This document shows positions 12,901 to 25,117 of a DNA stretch of 64,000 nt, in pieces. Both the position numbers and the translations under genes were made by a program. The notes under the pieces were generated by a model. It was given only the letters and a program-made list of their open reading frames with translations. It was not told the origin of the DNA and ran no database searches. Location of the stretch: the NCBI GenBank assembly GCA_963989385.1, contig OZ022511.1, positions 31,118,503-31,182,502 of the forward strand, in the 5' to 3' direction. The stretch's first letter is position 1; every line of letters starts with the position of its first letter. This stretch comes from Ctena decussata. Taxonomy: Eukaryota; Mollusca; Bivalvia; Lucinida; Lucinidae.

Positions 12901-13647
12901 ACAGTTTGAAAAGCGTTGTCATTTGCAGTTTGATATCAAATGAGCATTCAATCAGAATTGTCATGCAAAAATGAAAATGACCAAAAGCACATACTTAATT
13001 ATTTTTTGTTTCAAACGGTGAACTTTTATTTATGTGATGCTTAAACATTGATTTAATGGTTGAAACAAAATGTTTACGAAATATAAAGTTTTGCGTTTTT
13101 AAAGTCCGTTACCTTGATGAATGTAAAATCGTTGTAGTCTAAAAATAGGACTCTTAGTCTTAAACTTGCTACATGAGATAAATCTCAGAAACTGAGATAT
13201 TTATTGACAAAAATAAGTGTTGATTGCAATATATCATATTATGATTTGTTGAGTAAGCGTATTAAGAAAACAGATGACATTTTATAAGAATAAATTGGCG
13301 GAAACAAAAATGCATTTATTTGTTTTGAATATATTGCAGCAAACCTGAGTGAGAAAAAACTGGGTTACCTGCTCAGTTTTATGAGATATGCATTCCGTAA
13401 AGTTGTCCTTCAAATTCACACACGAAACAACATGCCGAAATGTCCTACTGTATCTCTACTCGACTCGCCCTCAAAAGATGCACACGCTTTAGTTCTCTCA
13501 AAAGTTAAGCTGTTACGGCCCTGTTCAAGTGCCTCCAGTAACACAGATTAATAATTCTACGGATCATTATCATGCCGAATAATATTTTCGTCAAAAGCAA
13601 GGTATATTTACCATGAAGTTAATGTATCATGATTTTTATTGAATAAT
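9913..13647. other. Mostly featureless apart from repeat R4
   Basis: Only the R4 fragment at 10690-10775 is assigned. Small frames near 11891, 12532 and 12591 lack splice or family support. Confidence 0.45.
10690..10775 (-). repeat. Repeat R4, copy 1
   Basis: The minus strand (GGTGGGACTCTACCG to CTTCGGGAAACCTTTACCT) matches 41072-41150 at about 70 percent, and translated ends agree (TRLRETFTYF versus IRLWETFTLF), hinting at an old coding element. Confidence 0.35.
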
Positions 13648-13667
13648 AGTGATTAGGTTCAGTATGA

Positions 13668-13909
13668 TAATAATACTTGGTTGGATGCTTTGGGCTTAAC
13701 CGGCTCTTTGAGACAGTGTTTCAGTCCATAATGAACCGTCTGCCTGAGACAGGGAGCAATATATGAGATATATGCGAAAGAAAAATATCCAAACAGCCCC
13801 ATCCCGCATATGTTGCAAACAAAGTAGGCCTCTTGCTCTATAATACCTAAAAAATAGGACAATCCGTCACTGAAAGTTGCAAAGCACCATCTCTCGACCC
13901 CACCACCTC
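13668..13909 (-). mobile_element. SINE family B, copy 2
   Basis: Matches copy 1 along its length (CTTTGAGACAGTGTTTCAGT, CCAAACAGCCCCATCCCGCA). The 8 bp duplication CAGTATGA flanks it (13660-13667, 13910-13917). Confidence 0.75.
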
Positions 13910-13947
13910 CAGTATGAAGATAAACATCCCCAAAACTTAAGCATTGT

Positions 13948-14081
13948 AAAACTTCAGTTTTGAATTAAATTTGATTAAACACTGCAGAAAGCGAGCGCAG
14001 AAGTAAATGCCTTCAAACTTCAGTTTTGAATTAAATTTGATTAAACACTGCAGAAAGCGAGCGCAGAAGTAAATGCCTTCA
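13948..14081. repeat. Perfect 67 bp tandem duplication
   Basis: Two identical 67 bp units (13948-14014, 14015-14081) starting AAACTTCAGTTTTGAATTAA. No mismatch, so the duplication is recent or maintained. Confidence 0.9.
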
Positions 14082-14429
14082 AACCGCACAGTTTGAGAGA
14101 AATAATGTTTCGTTGTAACATTTATAGAAGCAGTAATTTTGTATTCGCCAAAACATTAAAGGTTTGCAAACGTTTAATTGATGAAACAAACGAGTCACTC
14201 TCAGTGCACTACACTTTTTTCCGTCCAACGATGTACATTGTCGAACTTTTACGTCTGTGTTCGTTTTCTTTTTTTTATTCTGTAAACTCAGTTCAAGCTT
14301 GCTAATTTTTCTCATGATTGTAAAAAGGGCTACTGCACGAACTTATAATTTCCTATTTTCAATTAATACTAGATGGATGTATAACTTGCGATCTTACGTC
14401 CTTTTCAGAATTTTTCAGATATATTAGGA

Positions 14430-14571
14430 ACATGAGAGGGTGATAATAAAAGACTGTGTGCAATGGAACTCCGCCTACCGTTGGAAATATTAACGCATTC
14501 AGCGGGGCTCGAAACCCGGACCGCTAGATCAATAGGCAAGCGCCCAAACTATTGAGCTACTGGGATCCCAT
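14430..14571 (-). mobile_element. tRNA-like SINE family C, copy 1
   Basis: The minus strand starts GGGATCCCAGTAGCTCAATA (A-box-like) with GGGTTTCGAGCCCC (B-box-like), followed by a short body ending TTTATTATCACCCTCTCATG. The second copy at 17608-17747 shares head, body and end. Confidence 0.6.
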
Positions 14572-14873
14572 TTAAAAGTTAATCCATTAATATTTAAGGA
14601 AATAGGAACGTTTTCCACAAACAATATTTTTTAGTTCACTTGATTTTTTGGGGGATTTAACTTGGGCACAGGTAAGCAGATGAACCCGACTTTTTTGTCA
14701 CGAGACCAAATCGGAAGGGACATCAATTGATAATAAAATATTGTGACTCACCATACTGACACATGTTGAATACGTTGATCGACCGTGAAAAGTAAATAAA
14801 CCGCTGTTAAATGTCTCGTTGTGTGGCTGGACTTTGCGACAACACCGCTGTCTGGGGACATGGTATATTTTAA

Positions 14874-15350
14874 GAGTAACTACACTTCACGAAATGACTG
14901 AATCAGATCCCAAACCCTATCCCCAACATCAAAGGGAAAGATTGACAAAGACATCCTAACAAACAATAAATTACAAGTGATAAGCCGAGTCAGCAGCTCT
15001 TTCCCAAATAGGTGGCAACTCAGCTATCTTTATTGAACTAAATAATTTAGACCAACAGAAGGGTTACAACAGACTAAGCAAATTATACGAAAAACATTTA
15101 ACAATTATTTTTACCTATTTTCTATCTTTATTATGAGAACACAATAAATTAAACAGCACCGAACATAAAACAAATGCAACCGCAACGAAGTACCGCCTTG
15201 GGACGGTCAGTAATAACTACTGGGGGTTTAAACCGGTTTTACTGGGCCCAAACCTTCATCCTCATCCTCCGCCATGGTGCACAAAATTAGTTGGTAGTTC
15301 GGTTCGTATGGAGGTCCCCTTACTCATCAGAGAGTCATCACGGTCAACAA
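14874..15350 (+). repeat. Dispersed repeat R1, copy with close inverted partner
   Basis: About 480 bp matching 36131-36640 in reverse complement at high identity: AAGCCGAGTCAGCAGCTCTT-type segment, ACCGCCTTGGGACGGTCAGT, TAATAACTACTGGGGGTTTA, GAGAGTCATCACGGTCAACA. The 111-codon minus frame running into it (15262-15597) is not convincing. Confidence 0.7.
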
Positions 15351-16479
15351 TTAAAATCAAGAAACATGGCATGTTCACTTTCTCGAGAGATCCAGGATTA
15401 AAAAAGTCCCCATTAACGAATGGTAGCTTAACATGAAGCGTGAGATATTGGCAAAGGAACCACGTAAACTTTGTGTAAATTCCATATACAACTGATTGTA
15501 CGGTGCCAATTTTGAGGGTGACCCAATCTTTAACAAAGAGCATTGGATACATGCCTGAGAGAGCCAGTTTAAACATGACGCAGTCCAAGGATTTCAAGAA
15601 CCATGACAGCGGATGTAGAAAAGTGGCAATGGGAGATCAGCCTTTGAAATATACGGAGGAGGAAAACAGTAAGTTAGCTTATAAGATACATGTTTATTCG
15701 GGAATGAGTTTGTAAACATACCAGACCAGTAGTACTCAAAAATGGCTTCGTACTGGTAGTGTCCCTGTACTGTACACGGAAACTAACTGTACGCATACAC
15801 CTTTGCGTAAAGCGTCCAATTAACGGTGATAAACTTTCTAAATTCAACTGACTTTTTTAACATAATTTTAATGTACAATTTCTCAATCTTTTTGTCATAT
15901 TATATACTCTGACAGCTTCATTTCGACTTTGCAGGCTATTGCAGATGGGTATCACAAATGATGCAATATTTTGGCTGTGGCAGACACGCATTTTCACGCA
16001 AGAAGAAACAAGTGAATAGCTAGGCTTATGTATCAATAAGATGTCAAAACACCCCTCTGCTATGTGGTAACATTTCAATCAACTGCACCTGTCCATAATT
16101 GTATTGCTGTTGCAGCATATAAATGCCATATCATTTTTCTCTGATACAGAGGCGTCCGCTTACTGGTTATGCTGGTATGGTATAATATTTACTACCGATC
16201 ATTGTCTTTCTGTTACTTTCTTTTACATTGCACATAACAATAGCATGACTTTAACAGCATTATGTTGTATATGCACATATATCTTTTCCAGAGCTCCGTT
16301 TGTCTGTATTTAGCACAAGGATTTTCCTGTAACTGTAAGCCCATCTGATCATCTGAAACGCAACGTTAACGGAATCAGAAATTATAAAAAGTGTGGTATG
16401 CTGGTCGGGGCGGGTTATATAAACCATGTGACTTCTTAACCAGTGCTTCCGATAAGTAGATAATTAACAGGGATAATTT
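15351..16479. other. No feature recognised
   Basis: Frames at 15503 (+) and 15262 (-) overlap each other and the R1 edge; neither looks like a protein. Confidence 0.4.
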
Positions 16480-16835
16480 ATAGGGGTTTCTATATATTTC
16501 TTAGCAGAAACATATGGTGTGACCCCCTCGTTAAACAGTCCCATGGACCGACGCTCGGTGCCAGATGTGTGCATCTATGGCAACGTACCGCTGACCCTCT
16601 TTGGGAACGTCCTTACGAGAATTGAAACAGAACAGATTAAACCGTCTCATCAAGACAATTCTAATGAGAGGTAACAACATGCTTTTATTGAGAAATTTGG
16701 TAAAGTATCCTAGTTTGCTACGGAAAATATGTTGCGACCCCTTCATTTGAACCGTCTCATAGAGGCTGTGCTGATGAAGGCTTACAACATATGTTTACGG
16801 AAGAATTTGGAAAATCATCCTACAATTATCCGTGT
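16480..16835 (+). repeat. Repeat R3 with ~120 bp internal periodicity
   Basis: AACCGTCTCAT followed by an ATGA..G..AACAACAT..TTT block recurs near 16650 and 16752, with GTTGCGACCCCTTCATTTG between them. A related stretch is at 41500-41640 (ACATATGTTGTGATCCC, AACCGTCTCGATGAG). Confidence 0.45.
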
Positions 16836-17295
16836 AAACCCAACTTCCCCAGAGCACTATTGACTGCAGACACAAACACACCAAAAGGCGTTCCGACAGC
16901 TCAGTTGAAAGCGAGGCTTGTCTCTAGACTGGCTACATACCTCTGCCACACATTTTCGAACCTAGCTGGGTGCATAAGCGCTGGCAAGTATGAATGATTG
17001 GCTCTTCCATTCGGGGTTGCAGAGTTTTCACAGAGTATTTGGAGCCCCGTTACAGCTGAGAACTACCTCGGGCTGTGTTCCACAACAGAAAAATCCTCTG
17101 ATTTAATAAGATATGATCGAATCAGAATGTGAGGGGAGAAAAAAAAGTATCTTCTCTTCTAAAATGGTAAATGGGGAGATTGGATATGACATGGCCATCA
17201 TTTTTCAGACCCTGGCAGCCACAAAAAGTGTCACTGGTTGTGAAACTTGTATTAGTTACGAGTCTTTAGATTCTGTAAACACTGAAAAAAACATT

Positions 17296-17533
17296 TGAGC
17301 CGCGACACGACAAAACCAACAATGTGGTTGTGCGCCCAGCGCAGACTCAGATCAGCCTGGGCATCCGCCCAGTCTGATCAGAGTCTTTGCTGTCCGCATG
17401 AAGGTATCTTAAACCCATAGCTACCCTTTCAACACTTTACGAAGAGTCTTGTCAAACCGGAAGGATGCCCAGGCTGATCTGAGTCTCCGCTAGGCGCACA
17501 ACCACATTGTTGGTTTTGTCGTGTCGCGGCTCA
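17296..17533. mobile_element. Palindromic MITE family M1, copy 2
   Basis: Ends TGAGCCGCGACACGACAAAA and TTTTGTCGTGTCGCGGCTCA are exact complements. Arms contain CAGATCAGCCTGGGCATCCG and its mirror; the centre contains TAGCTACC. Confidence 0.85.
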
Positions 17534-17607
17534 TTTGATCAAATGCGGATTGATGGCTGACTTGTGGTTTTTGGACCATTTCAAGAGAATTCAGTTATAT
17601 CAAGCAT

Positions 17608-17747
17608 ATGAAAGAGTGATAATAAAAGACTGTCAGAAATGAAACCCGCCTTTGGTTGAAAATGATTCCGTCACCAGCGGGATTCGAACATAGACAGTTT
17701 ACTTAGCAGGCGCGGTTTAAATCACCTAGCTACCAGGGCAACCTCCC
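17608..17747 (-). mobile_element. tRNA-like SINE family C, copy 2
   Basis: Same layout as copy 1: GGTAGCTAGGTGATTTAAAC head, GTTCGAATCCCGCTGG B-box region and the end TTTATTATCACTCTTTCATA. Diverged from copy 1 by many substitutions. Confidence 0.6.
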
Positions 17748-18171
17748 CCAGTCAGAAACTGGCGATATATGATCACAAGTTTTCCATTGTGGCAGTAAGA
17801 TTTCAGAAATTACCAGTTTACAAGATTTTTTTTTGTGTGTTTAGTTAACATTAATTCTACATATTACATGTAATTTCGTCTAGAAAATGCTGATATACGT
17901 CATTTGTCCGTAACTTACTTTCTGGGCAATTAAGGCAAAATAAACATTCACCTAGCATAATTAGGTAGCTGGACAATTGATATGTCATCCCCTGGTCTGA
18001 CTTAATTTCCAGGTCCATATCTGAGTCATTGATGAGGCCCCAGTAGCCAAAATGAAAATTGATCCTAAAATGGTGATCATTCTCAATGATTTTCCCCATT
18101 GCGAATGATGCTGATATTCACGAAATGGGGATATACTTCGTTTGCTCCTAAAACTAGAGAGGTATGATTTT

Positions 18172-20139
18172 TAGCTCACCTGAACCAGCGCCTCCGGGGA
18201 AGCTTATAGGATGGGAAGGCTCCGTCGTCCGTTGTCCCTTGTACGTCGTCCATCGTCCGTCGTCCGTCCACACGTTCAAATGACTTCTCGTTTGAAACCG
18301 CTAGGCCAATTGTGACCATATTTCATATGTAGCCTACTGGGGCCTTAGGAACGAAAAGCTGTTCAAACGGTCCTGATCACATGACCAACATGGCCGCCAT
18401 GTCCATAAATGGTAAAAACCTTAAAAAATCTTCTTCTCCAGAAACAATCGGCCGATGGCCTTGAAACTTGGTATGTTGCATAGGGTACGCAAATACTACC
18501 AAGATTGTTCAAATTATGACCTTAGGTTGACCTTTACTCTTTTTACGTCAAGGTCAAATTTTCTTTTCTGATGCTTTTATATGGGAAAATGCTAGAACAT
18601 AAGATTTCTTGGAAACTGTTGAAGATTTTGGCCTAAAAATAGGTAAATACACTCATCTTAATGAGTACATGAAGATTTATGAGTACAAGTGGTCAAGGTC
18701 ATTCTTTGACCTTTGACCCAGAATTCTCATATTTTGACAATGTAAACAGTCACCTCAAGAGCTACTGGGCAAATTGAAACCAAATTTCATATAGAGCCTC
18801 CAGGGGTTGAGTGAACAAAAATTTGTTCATATGGTCAAGGTCACATGACCAACATGGCCGCCATGCCCATATATGGTAAAAGCCTTTAGAAGTCTTCTTC
18901 TCCAGAACCAAATGACCGATGGCCTTGAAACTTGGTATGTAGCATTGGGTACTTAAGTACTAAAATCAAGATAATACAAATTATGACCTTGGGTTGACCT
19001 TGACCTTTTTAACGGCAATGTCAAATATGGGAAAATGCTACAACATAAGATGTCACTGAAATTTTTTAGATTAAAGCCGAAACTTTTGGGATATGCAGTC
19101 ATCTTAATGAATACATGAAGATTTGTGAGTACAAGAGGTCAAGGTTATTCTTTGACCTTTGATCCAGAACTCTCATATTTTGACAATTTCAAACAACCTC
19201 CTTAAAATCCAATGGACCAACTGTTACCAAATTTCATGTAGAGCCTCCAGGGGTTGAGGGAACAAATATTTATTCATACAGTCCAGGTCACCCGACCAAC
19301 ATGGCCGCCATGCCCATATATGGTTAAAAGTTTAAAAATCTTCTTCCATAGAACCAATTGACCGATGGCCTTGAATCTTGATATGTAGCATTGGGTACTC
19401 CAGTACTATCACGATTGTTCAAAATGATGACCTTGGGTTGACCTTGACTATTTTACGGCAAGGTCTAATGTGGGAAAATGCTAGAAGATTTCATGGGAAG
19501 TTCTGAAGATTTTAGCCTAAAAACTGATATACACAGTCATCTTAATTAGGCCATGAAGAATTATGAGTACAAGAGGTCGAGGTCATTATTTGACTTTTGA
19601 CCCAGATCTCTCATATTTTGACATTTTCAAACATTTCCTTAAAAGCCACTGGGCCAATCGTAAACACATTTCATACAGAGCCTCCAGGGGTTGATTGAAA
19701 TAAAATATGTTCAAACGGTCCAGGTCACATGACCAACATGGCCACCATACCCTTTTATAGTATAAACCTTTAATATTTTAATTCTCCAGAACCAATACAC
19801 CTATGGCCTTGAAACTTGGTATGTAGCATGGACAACTAGAGAACTACCAAGACTGTTCAAATGATGACCTTGGGTTTACCTTGACCTTTTTTTGTGGCAT
19901 GGTCAAATATGGAAAATGCTAGAACAAAAGATTTCATGGAAAGTTTTGAAGATTTTGGCCTAAAGAAATGGTATATATGGTTGTCTTAATGAGTACATGA
20001 GGATTTATCAGTACACGAGGTCAGGGTCATTCTTTGAGTTTTGACCCAAGATTCATATTTTGACATTTTCAGACATACAAAAAAGCCACTTTGCCAATTG
20101 TTCAGTTGAGCGATTCAGGGCCTGATGGCCATCTTGTTT
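18172..20139 (+). mobile_element. Helentron/Pearl-like minisatellite element, family AGCTCACC (complete)
   Basis: Starts AGCTCACCTGAACCAGCG, then a CGTCCGTTGTCC-type array (18223-18272), then four diverged monomers of about 450 bp, each containing CATGACCAACATGGCCGCC and CTTGAAACTTGGTATGTAGC (near 18460, 18922, 19367, 19806). It ends CAGTTGAGCGATTCAGGGCC, a GGCC-TGAT-GGCC hairpin and ATCTTGTTT. CAGTTGAGCG near the 3' end is the inverted, slightly mutated copy of the 5' AGCTCACCTG and lies inside the terminal hairpin: an asymmetric terminal inverted repeat. No ORF. Confidence 0.7.
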
Positions 20140-20504
20140 TCTTCTTCTTCTCTTTATTTTCTGCTTAAATATGTAACCAGAATTACGGAAGGCCATAGGA
20201 TGCACACGATTCGGCCGACAATTTCAGAAAAAGAAGCCTTTAAGAAAGGCATTCCTTTGAAAAGGCTAAGCTTCTAGGTCAGAATTACCACTACTTCAAG
20301 TATCCTTTTTTGAGAAAACAAGAAAGACAGCTGCTAGGTTTCACAAGGAGAAATAGCTGGGGTCGAGTTACCGTAAACACATATAATCTTTTATTTGGAC
20401 TTATCAATCTCTAAAGATGGGACAAACTGTTCATATGCACATGCTTTTATACATTCTAGAATCAAAACCACACAAGGCACTCCGAGACGTCATAGAAAAA
20501 TAAC

Positions 20505-21066
20505 TACTGTAAAACACTTATATTTGGCGGTCACTTTATTTTGGCGATATTGGCGGAAAAGAGTAAAATCGCCAAATTAAAATGCCGCCAATTAAGCTGC
20601 CGTTCCAGGGGAAAATCTACCACTGAGAGATATATTCCTTCCATCATAATATCACATCATATGCTTTGGTAGAAACAAAGTCCTAGTAAAACACACAGGC
20701 GAAACGGAGTGTATCGATGTTTATGTCAAGCTACTAAGTACCTAAGCCAATTTAATTAAATCAGAAGCAACACAATAACCGGTATAATGTAAACAGTTTT
20801 GTTTATAATGATAGCATGGAATTGTAATCACTGCAATCAGTCACATAATTAGAGATTGACGATTTGGAACTAGGACTCAAATGGGCTATAAGACTATGGC
20901 GTCTATCTCCGTTTGCTTTTCTTTTTTCTTTTGCTTTCTTTTTTCTTTTTTCTTTTGCTTTCTTTTTTTTGTAAATCGCAAAACCGCCAAAATAAAAATC
21001 CGCCAAAAGGTCCGTTTATAGAAACCGCCAAATTTTGCTGCCGCCAAATTTAAGTGTTTTACAGTA
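20505..21066. mobile_element. TA-flanked inverted-repeat element, family M3
   Basis: Terminal TACTGTAAAACACTTA is exactly mirrored by TAAGTGTTTTACAGTA. Sub-terminal GGCGGT/ACCGCC and GGCGAT-type blocks are also inverted. TA at both ends suits a Tc1/mariner-type target duplication. The middle has an A/T-rich TTTCTTTTGC run. No transposase. Confidence 0.7.
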
Positions 21067-21499
21067 TCTCTTGAAAGGCATAAGAAACCTAGCTCCTGAA
21101 GAGCAGACTTACAGCTTGCTACTTTACTACACAAACCGTACATTTCTTCTATCAGAGTATAGAAGGCAGGTAAGCTTGTACTTGCTGTATTTTCCTTTCT
21201 GAAAGAACTTTAAATTGAAGCTGCACGAGAAGGTTATGAAATTTTATGTGTATAAGTAGGCTAAAACCAGACAACCGTATAAGTAGAGAATTTGATGAGA
21301 TTCGATGATTTTTGCTGTGACCTATCCTACAGTTTGACCGTAAACCATGTATTAATGACAGTAAATAGGAGTGGAAAGGAATGTAATTTTTGATTACTCT
21401 ATACTGGATCACTCAATTTTAGCTTACTCTAAATTACAACAGATCCAACAAAATAAGAAAGACAAGAACAGTAGAACGTACATGAATCAGGCAGGAGAG

Positions 21500-21735
21500 G
21501 ATTAGGTTGTACGGTGCACAAATTGGTCTTAAGCTCAAATTCCTTGTATATGTTTAACAAGCTTGTGTGTAAGTGGGGCGCTTAACCGGTTTGAGGTCGA
21601 CCAGCCCTCGCCCTTGTTCTGCCTTGGTTCATCAGATACTTAAACCCAACAGAAACAACCACCGCCCACACAAAATTCTTACAAAAACCACCAACCCTGA
21701 CAATAAGAACACATTATAAGTAAAACATTAAATAT
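21500..21735 (+). repeat. Dispersed repeat R1, subfamily 3, partial copy
   Basis: CCGGTTTGAGGTCGACCAGC, CTGCCTTGGTTCATCAGATA and CTGACAATAAGAACACATTA match 38900-39060. The left part is missing. Confidence 0.55.
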
Positions 21736-22078
21736 CTGTTGTAACGTATTTTCAATTGTTTAATTTCAGAGCTAGCCTTAACATAACAAAGAGTTTGGCT
21801 TCTTTTCTTTTGGATTATTTTGGCTTTTTAGGTCCTTTCTGCATCGATCAGATCATCTCCTTCCTGATGCCCCTGTCTGTCTCGTTTTTCAAGACGCAGG
21901 GGTTGAGGTGGCTTGGAGGGGAGTGCCTGCGCTTGCACGTTAATACAAAGGCGTCTCTTGACTGATGTCTACGGTTACCATGTTTACAGAATGCGTCAGT
22001 AAGTATGGCTCGGAGAGGGCTGTTCGTTGCCTGCCGAAATCTACCCATCAACTTTTCTGTTCAAACACTTGGGTTTTA

Positions 22079-22122
22079 CCGACGCTGAAGAAGTTAAGTA
22101 CAGAAACGCGCGTCTGTCGCAC
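22079..22122 (+). ncRNA. Hammerhead-like motif, second type, copy 1
   Basis: CGACG, CTGAAGA, AGTTAAGTACA, GAAACG, CG, CGTC, TGTCGCAC in order. CUGANGA and GAAA are hammerhead-core positions; ACG/CGT gives a tiny stem III before GTC; CGAC/GTCG gives stem I. Stem II is weak, so this is a resemblance, not a proven ribozyme. Confidence 0.35.
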
Positions 22123-22204
22123 TATCTATGGTAAAGTTACGTTTATACTTCACACAATACATCACATTTCAGTCTAGCTGTAATCTCCAAACCAGTTCCT
22201 TTAT

Positions 22205-24321
22205 TAGGGCCCCGCCAGACGAAGTCTGCGGAGGCCCTATAGTAATCACCTTGTCCGTCCGTCTGTCTGTCCGTCTGTCTGCTCAATAACTCTGAAATCG
22301 TTGGAGACATTTTCACGAGACTCGATACAAGTGTAAAGCATCATCAGACAATTAGCAGAGAACAACCACCATAACTCTGCCAACATTTTTTACTGAATTA
22401 TGCCCCTTTGAAATTTTGAGTACAGAAATCGTGTTTGCTCAATAATTCTAAAACCGTTAGAGATATTTTCACGAGACTTGGTACAAATGTAAAGCAGCCA
22501 GACGAAATCTGCGGAGGCCCGATAGTAATCACCTTGTCCGACCGTCTGTCAGTCCGTCCGTCCGTCATCATTTCGTGTCCGCTCAATCACTATGCAACCG
22601 TTAGAGATATTTTCACGAGACTTAGTGCAATTGTAAAGCATCATCAGACAATGTGCAGAGAACAAGAACCATAACTCTGCCTACATTTTTCACTGTATTA
22701 TGCCCCTTTGAAATTTTAATTACAGAAATCGTGTCCGCTCAATAACTCTGTAACCGTTAGAGATATGTTCAGGAGACTTGTTACAAATGTAAAGCATCAT
22801 CAGACAATGTGCAGAGAACAAAGACCATAACTCTGCCTACATTTTTACTGAATTATGCCCCTTTGAAATTTTTAGAGTACAGAAATTGTATCCGCTCCAT
22901 AACTCGAAAACCGTTGAAGTTATTTTCAAGAGACTTCGTACAAATGTAAAGCATTATCATACAATGTGCAGAGAACAAGAACCATAACTCTGCCTACATT
23001 ATTTACAGAATTATGCCCCTTTGTAATTTTGAGTACAGAAATCGTGTCCGCTTCATAACTCTCAAACCGTTAGAGATATTTTCACGAGACTTGATACAAA
23101 TGTCAAGCATCATCACACAATGTGCAGAAAACATAAACCCAAACTCTGCCTACATTTGTTACTGAATTATTCTGCTATGAAATTTTGAGTACAGAAATCG
23201 TGTCCGCTCCTTTACTCTGAAACCCTTAAATATATTTGCACGAGACTTCATGAAATGATGTGAGAGAAGTAGAACCATACTTTTGTCCACATTATTTTAA
23301 TGAATTATGCCCCTTTGTAATTCTGAGTACAGAAATCGTGTCAGTTTCATAACTCTGAAACTATTAAAGATATGTTCCTGAGACTTTGATACAAATGTAA
23401 AGCATCAGATGATGTGCAGAGAACAAGAACCATAACTCTGCCTACATATTTTACTGAATTATGCCCTTTGTAATTTTGAGTATAGAAATCGTGTCCGCTC
23501 TTTAACTCTACAACCGTTAGAGATATTTTCTCAAGACTGGGTACAACTGTACAGCATCATCAGAGGATGTGCAGAGAACAAGAACCCTAACTCTGCCTAC
23601 ATTTGTTATTGAATTATGCCCCTTTGTAATTTTAAATATAGAAATCCTGTCCACTCTATAGCTTTAAAACCATCAAAGATGTTTTCATAAGTTTTCATAA
23701 AACTTGTACATAATATGAAGCATCATCTGGCAATGAACAGAGAATAAGAAGTGTTACTTCATCTACATTTTTTACAGAATTATTCCCCTTTGTAGTTTAC
23801 ATTCTAGAAAATGTGTTTGCTCTCTAACTTTAAAACTGTTGAAGATATTTTCACAAAACTTGGTACAAATATAAACATCATCAGACAATGTGCAGAGAAT
23901 AAGAACCATAACTACACCTTCATTATCAACAGAATAGAATTATAACCCTTTGTTATTTATGGTACGGAGATCTTGTCCGCTCTATAACTTTAAAGCCTTT
24001 GAAGATATTTATTTTTAAAACTTGGTACAAATATAAAACATCATCAGATGATCTGAAGCTGTGCAGAATGCAAGAATGGTAACATCAGTTTTCTGCTTCA
24101 CAGAGGTGTTGCCCATGTTTTAATCAATCAAGATGTTGTATTTGGTTCATATCTTAATGACACTACCAGAGGCCTAATTTCAAACAACATATTCAAAATA
24201 AAAGAACAACATGATAAACAAAAGCTGGTATTGTTATTTCTGGCTGGGGACATATGACTTGAATGTCGTCAACAGTTTCTTAAAAGCAGGGCCCTTTTTG
24301 TTACCATGTTTCTAGTTGTTG
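22205..24321 (+). mobile_element. Helentron/Pearl-like minisatellite element, family AGGGCCCCGCC
   Basis: 5' terminus AGGGCCCCGCCAGACGAAGT with hairpin GCCAGAC-GAA-GTCTGC, a GTCCGTCCGTCTGTCTG array (22252-22283), then about ten monomers of about 140-160 bp carrying TACAGAAATCGTGTCCGCTC and CATAACTCTGCCTACATT. The 3' side GCAGGGCCCT (24286-24295) is the inverse of the 5' AGGGCCCCGC (9 of 10), about 25 bp before the end TAGTTGTT. The 5' hairpin plus CCGT block is repeated internally at about 22498-22566. No coding frame. Confidence 0.65.
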
Positions 24322-24763
24322 TTTTTTTTCTTTAATCACGTTGGATGATCACGTGGTTTTCACGTCACAGGAAATACTGAGAATTCCAGTACAACGATTG
24401 TTTAGTAGGTTAGATTTTTTTCAAAATACAGCTTTGCTGCCGAATGCAGTATAATAGAATATAGCGCAATGAATGCGTGCATGTAAGTACTTTAAGTTCA
24501 CTTGTTTTCACGTTTAACCATCCCCAGTTTTGGAGCAACAACATCATTAATGTGTCACACACTACTGTCGGTTTCGGATGTTGGGGGATGATTAAATATA
24601 AAAATTATAGGAGCCACGATAAAATCGCGAATATCGTCTGACGGTCTTTATGACTTCAAACTAAAACTTGAAGAATTCTCGGGGCTTCCTCGCTCTGAAT
24701 GACGTAAAGATGACGCAAGAAAACGCGTGATCATCGACCCTGTTAATGAGCCAGTTTTAGGGT

Positions 24764-24810
24764 TTGCGACACTGAAGAAGTTCAATAACGAAACGTTCGT
24801 CCGTCGCACT
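24764..24810 (+). ncRNA. Hammerhead-like motif, second type, copy 2
   Basis: GCGAC (stem I), CTGAAGA (24772-24778), A, GTT-CAAT-AAC (stem II), GAAA, CG-TT-CG, TC, then GTCGC (24803-24807) closing stem I over five pairs. The extra A before stem II is non-canonical. Shares the same plan with the copy at 22079. Confidence 0.4.
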
Positions 24811-24969
24811 ATTTTGGTTTGAATATGTTTATATTAATTACAACAATTGTCCCGGCGACTTATTTATTCTCTCTCAGTGAACAACAATAATCTATGTAAT
24901 TGTCTCAGGCAATATATAGACCTGCTGTTGGTGTGTGCAACTACTTTCTTAGTGTTTTGTATGTTTTAG

Positions 24970-25117
24970 ATCGAAGGTAGCCTGTCTCCACTGTACTGGA
25001 AATTCAAGCAGTAATAAGGGATGTGACGAAAGCAGAAGATCAAAGGTGATGATTGTAAACCAAAGTTTAAGCAATGTGATCCAGTGGCCAGATAAATCAA
25101 GGTCCCAGCAATATGCA
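24970..25117 (+). CDS. Candidate internal exon, cysteine-containing, unknown gene
   Basis: A 148 nt stretch bounded by an acceptor (GTGTTTTGTATGTTTTAG) and a near-perfect donor (GCA/GTAAGTG). One frame is open for 49 codons after the first base; the other two carry stops. The product starts SKVACLHCTGNSSSNKGCDE, with three closely spaced cysteines, and continues basic and polar to QWPDKSRSQQYA. No family is recognised and no partner exon was found nearby. It could be a lone real exon or a chance frame. Confidence 0.3.

Noticed and set aside
15262..15597. 111-codon minus-strand frame
   Set aside because: One end lies in repeat R1; hydrophobic but with no family resemblance and no intact counterpart in the inverted R1 copy.
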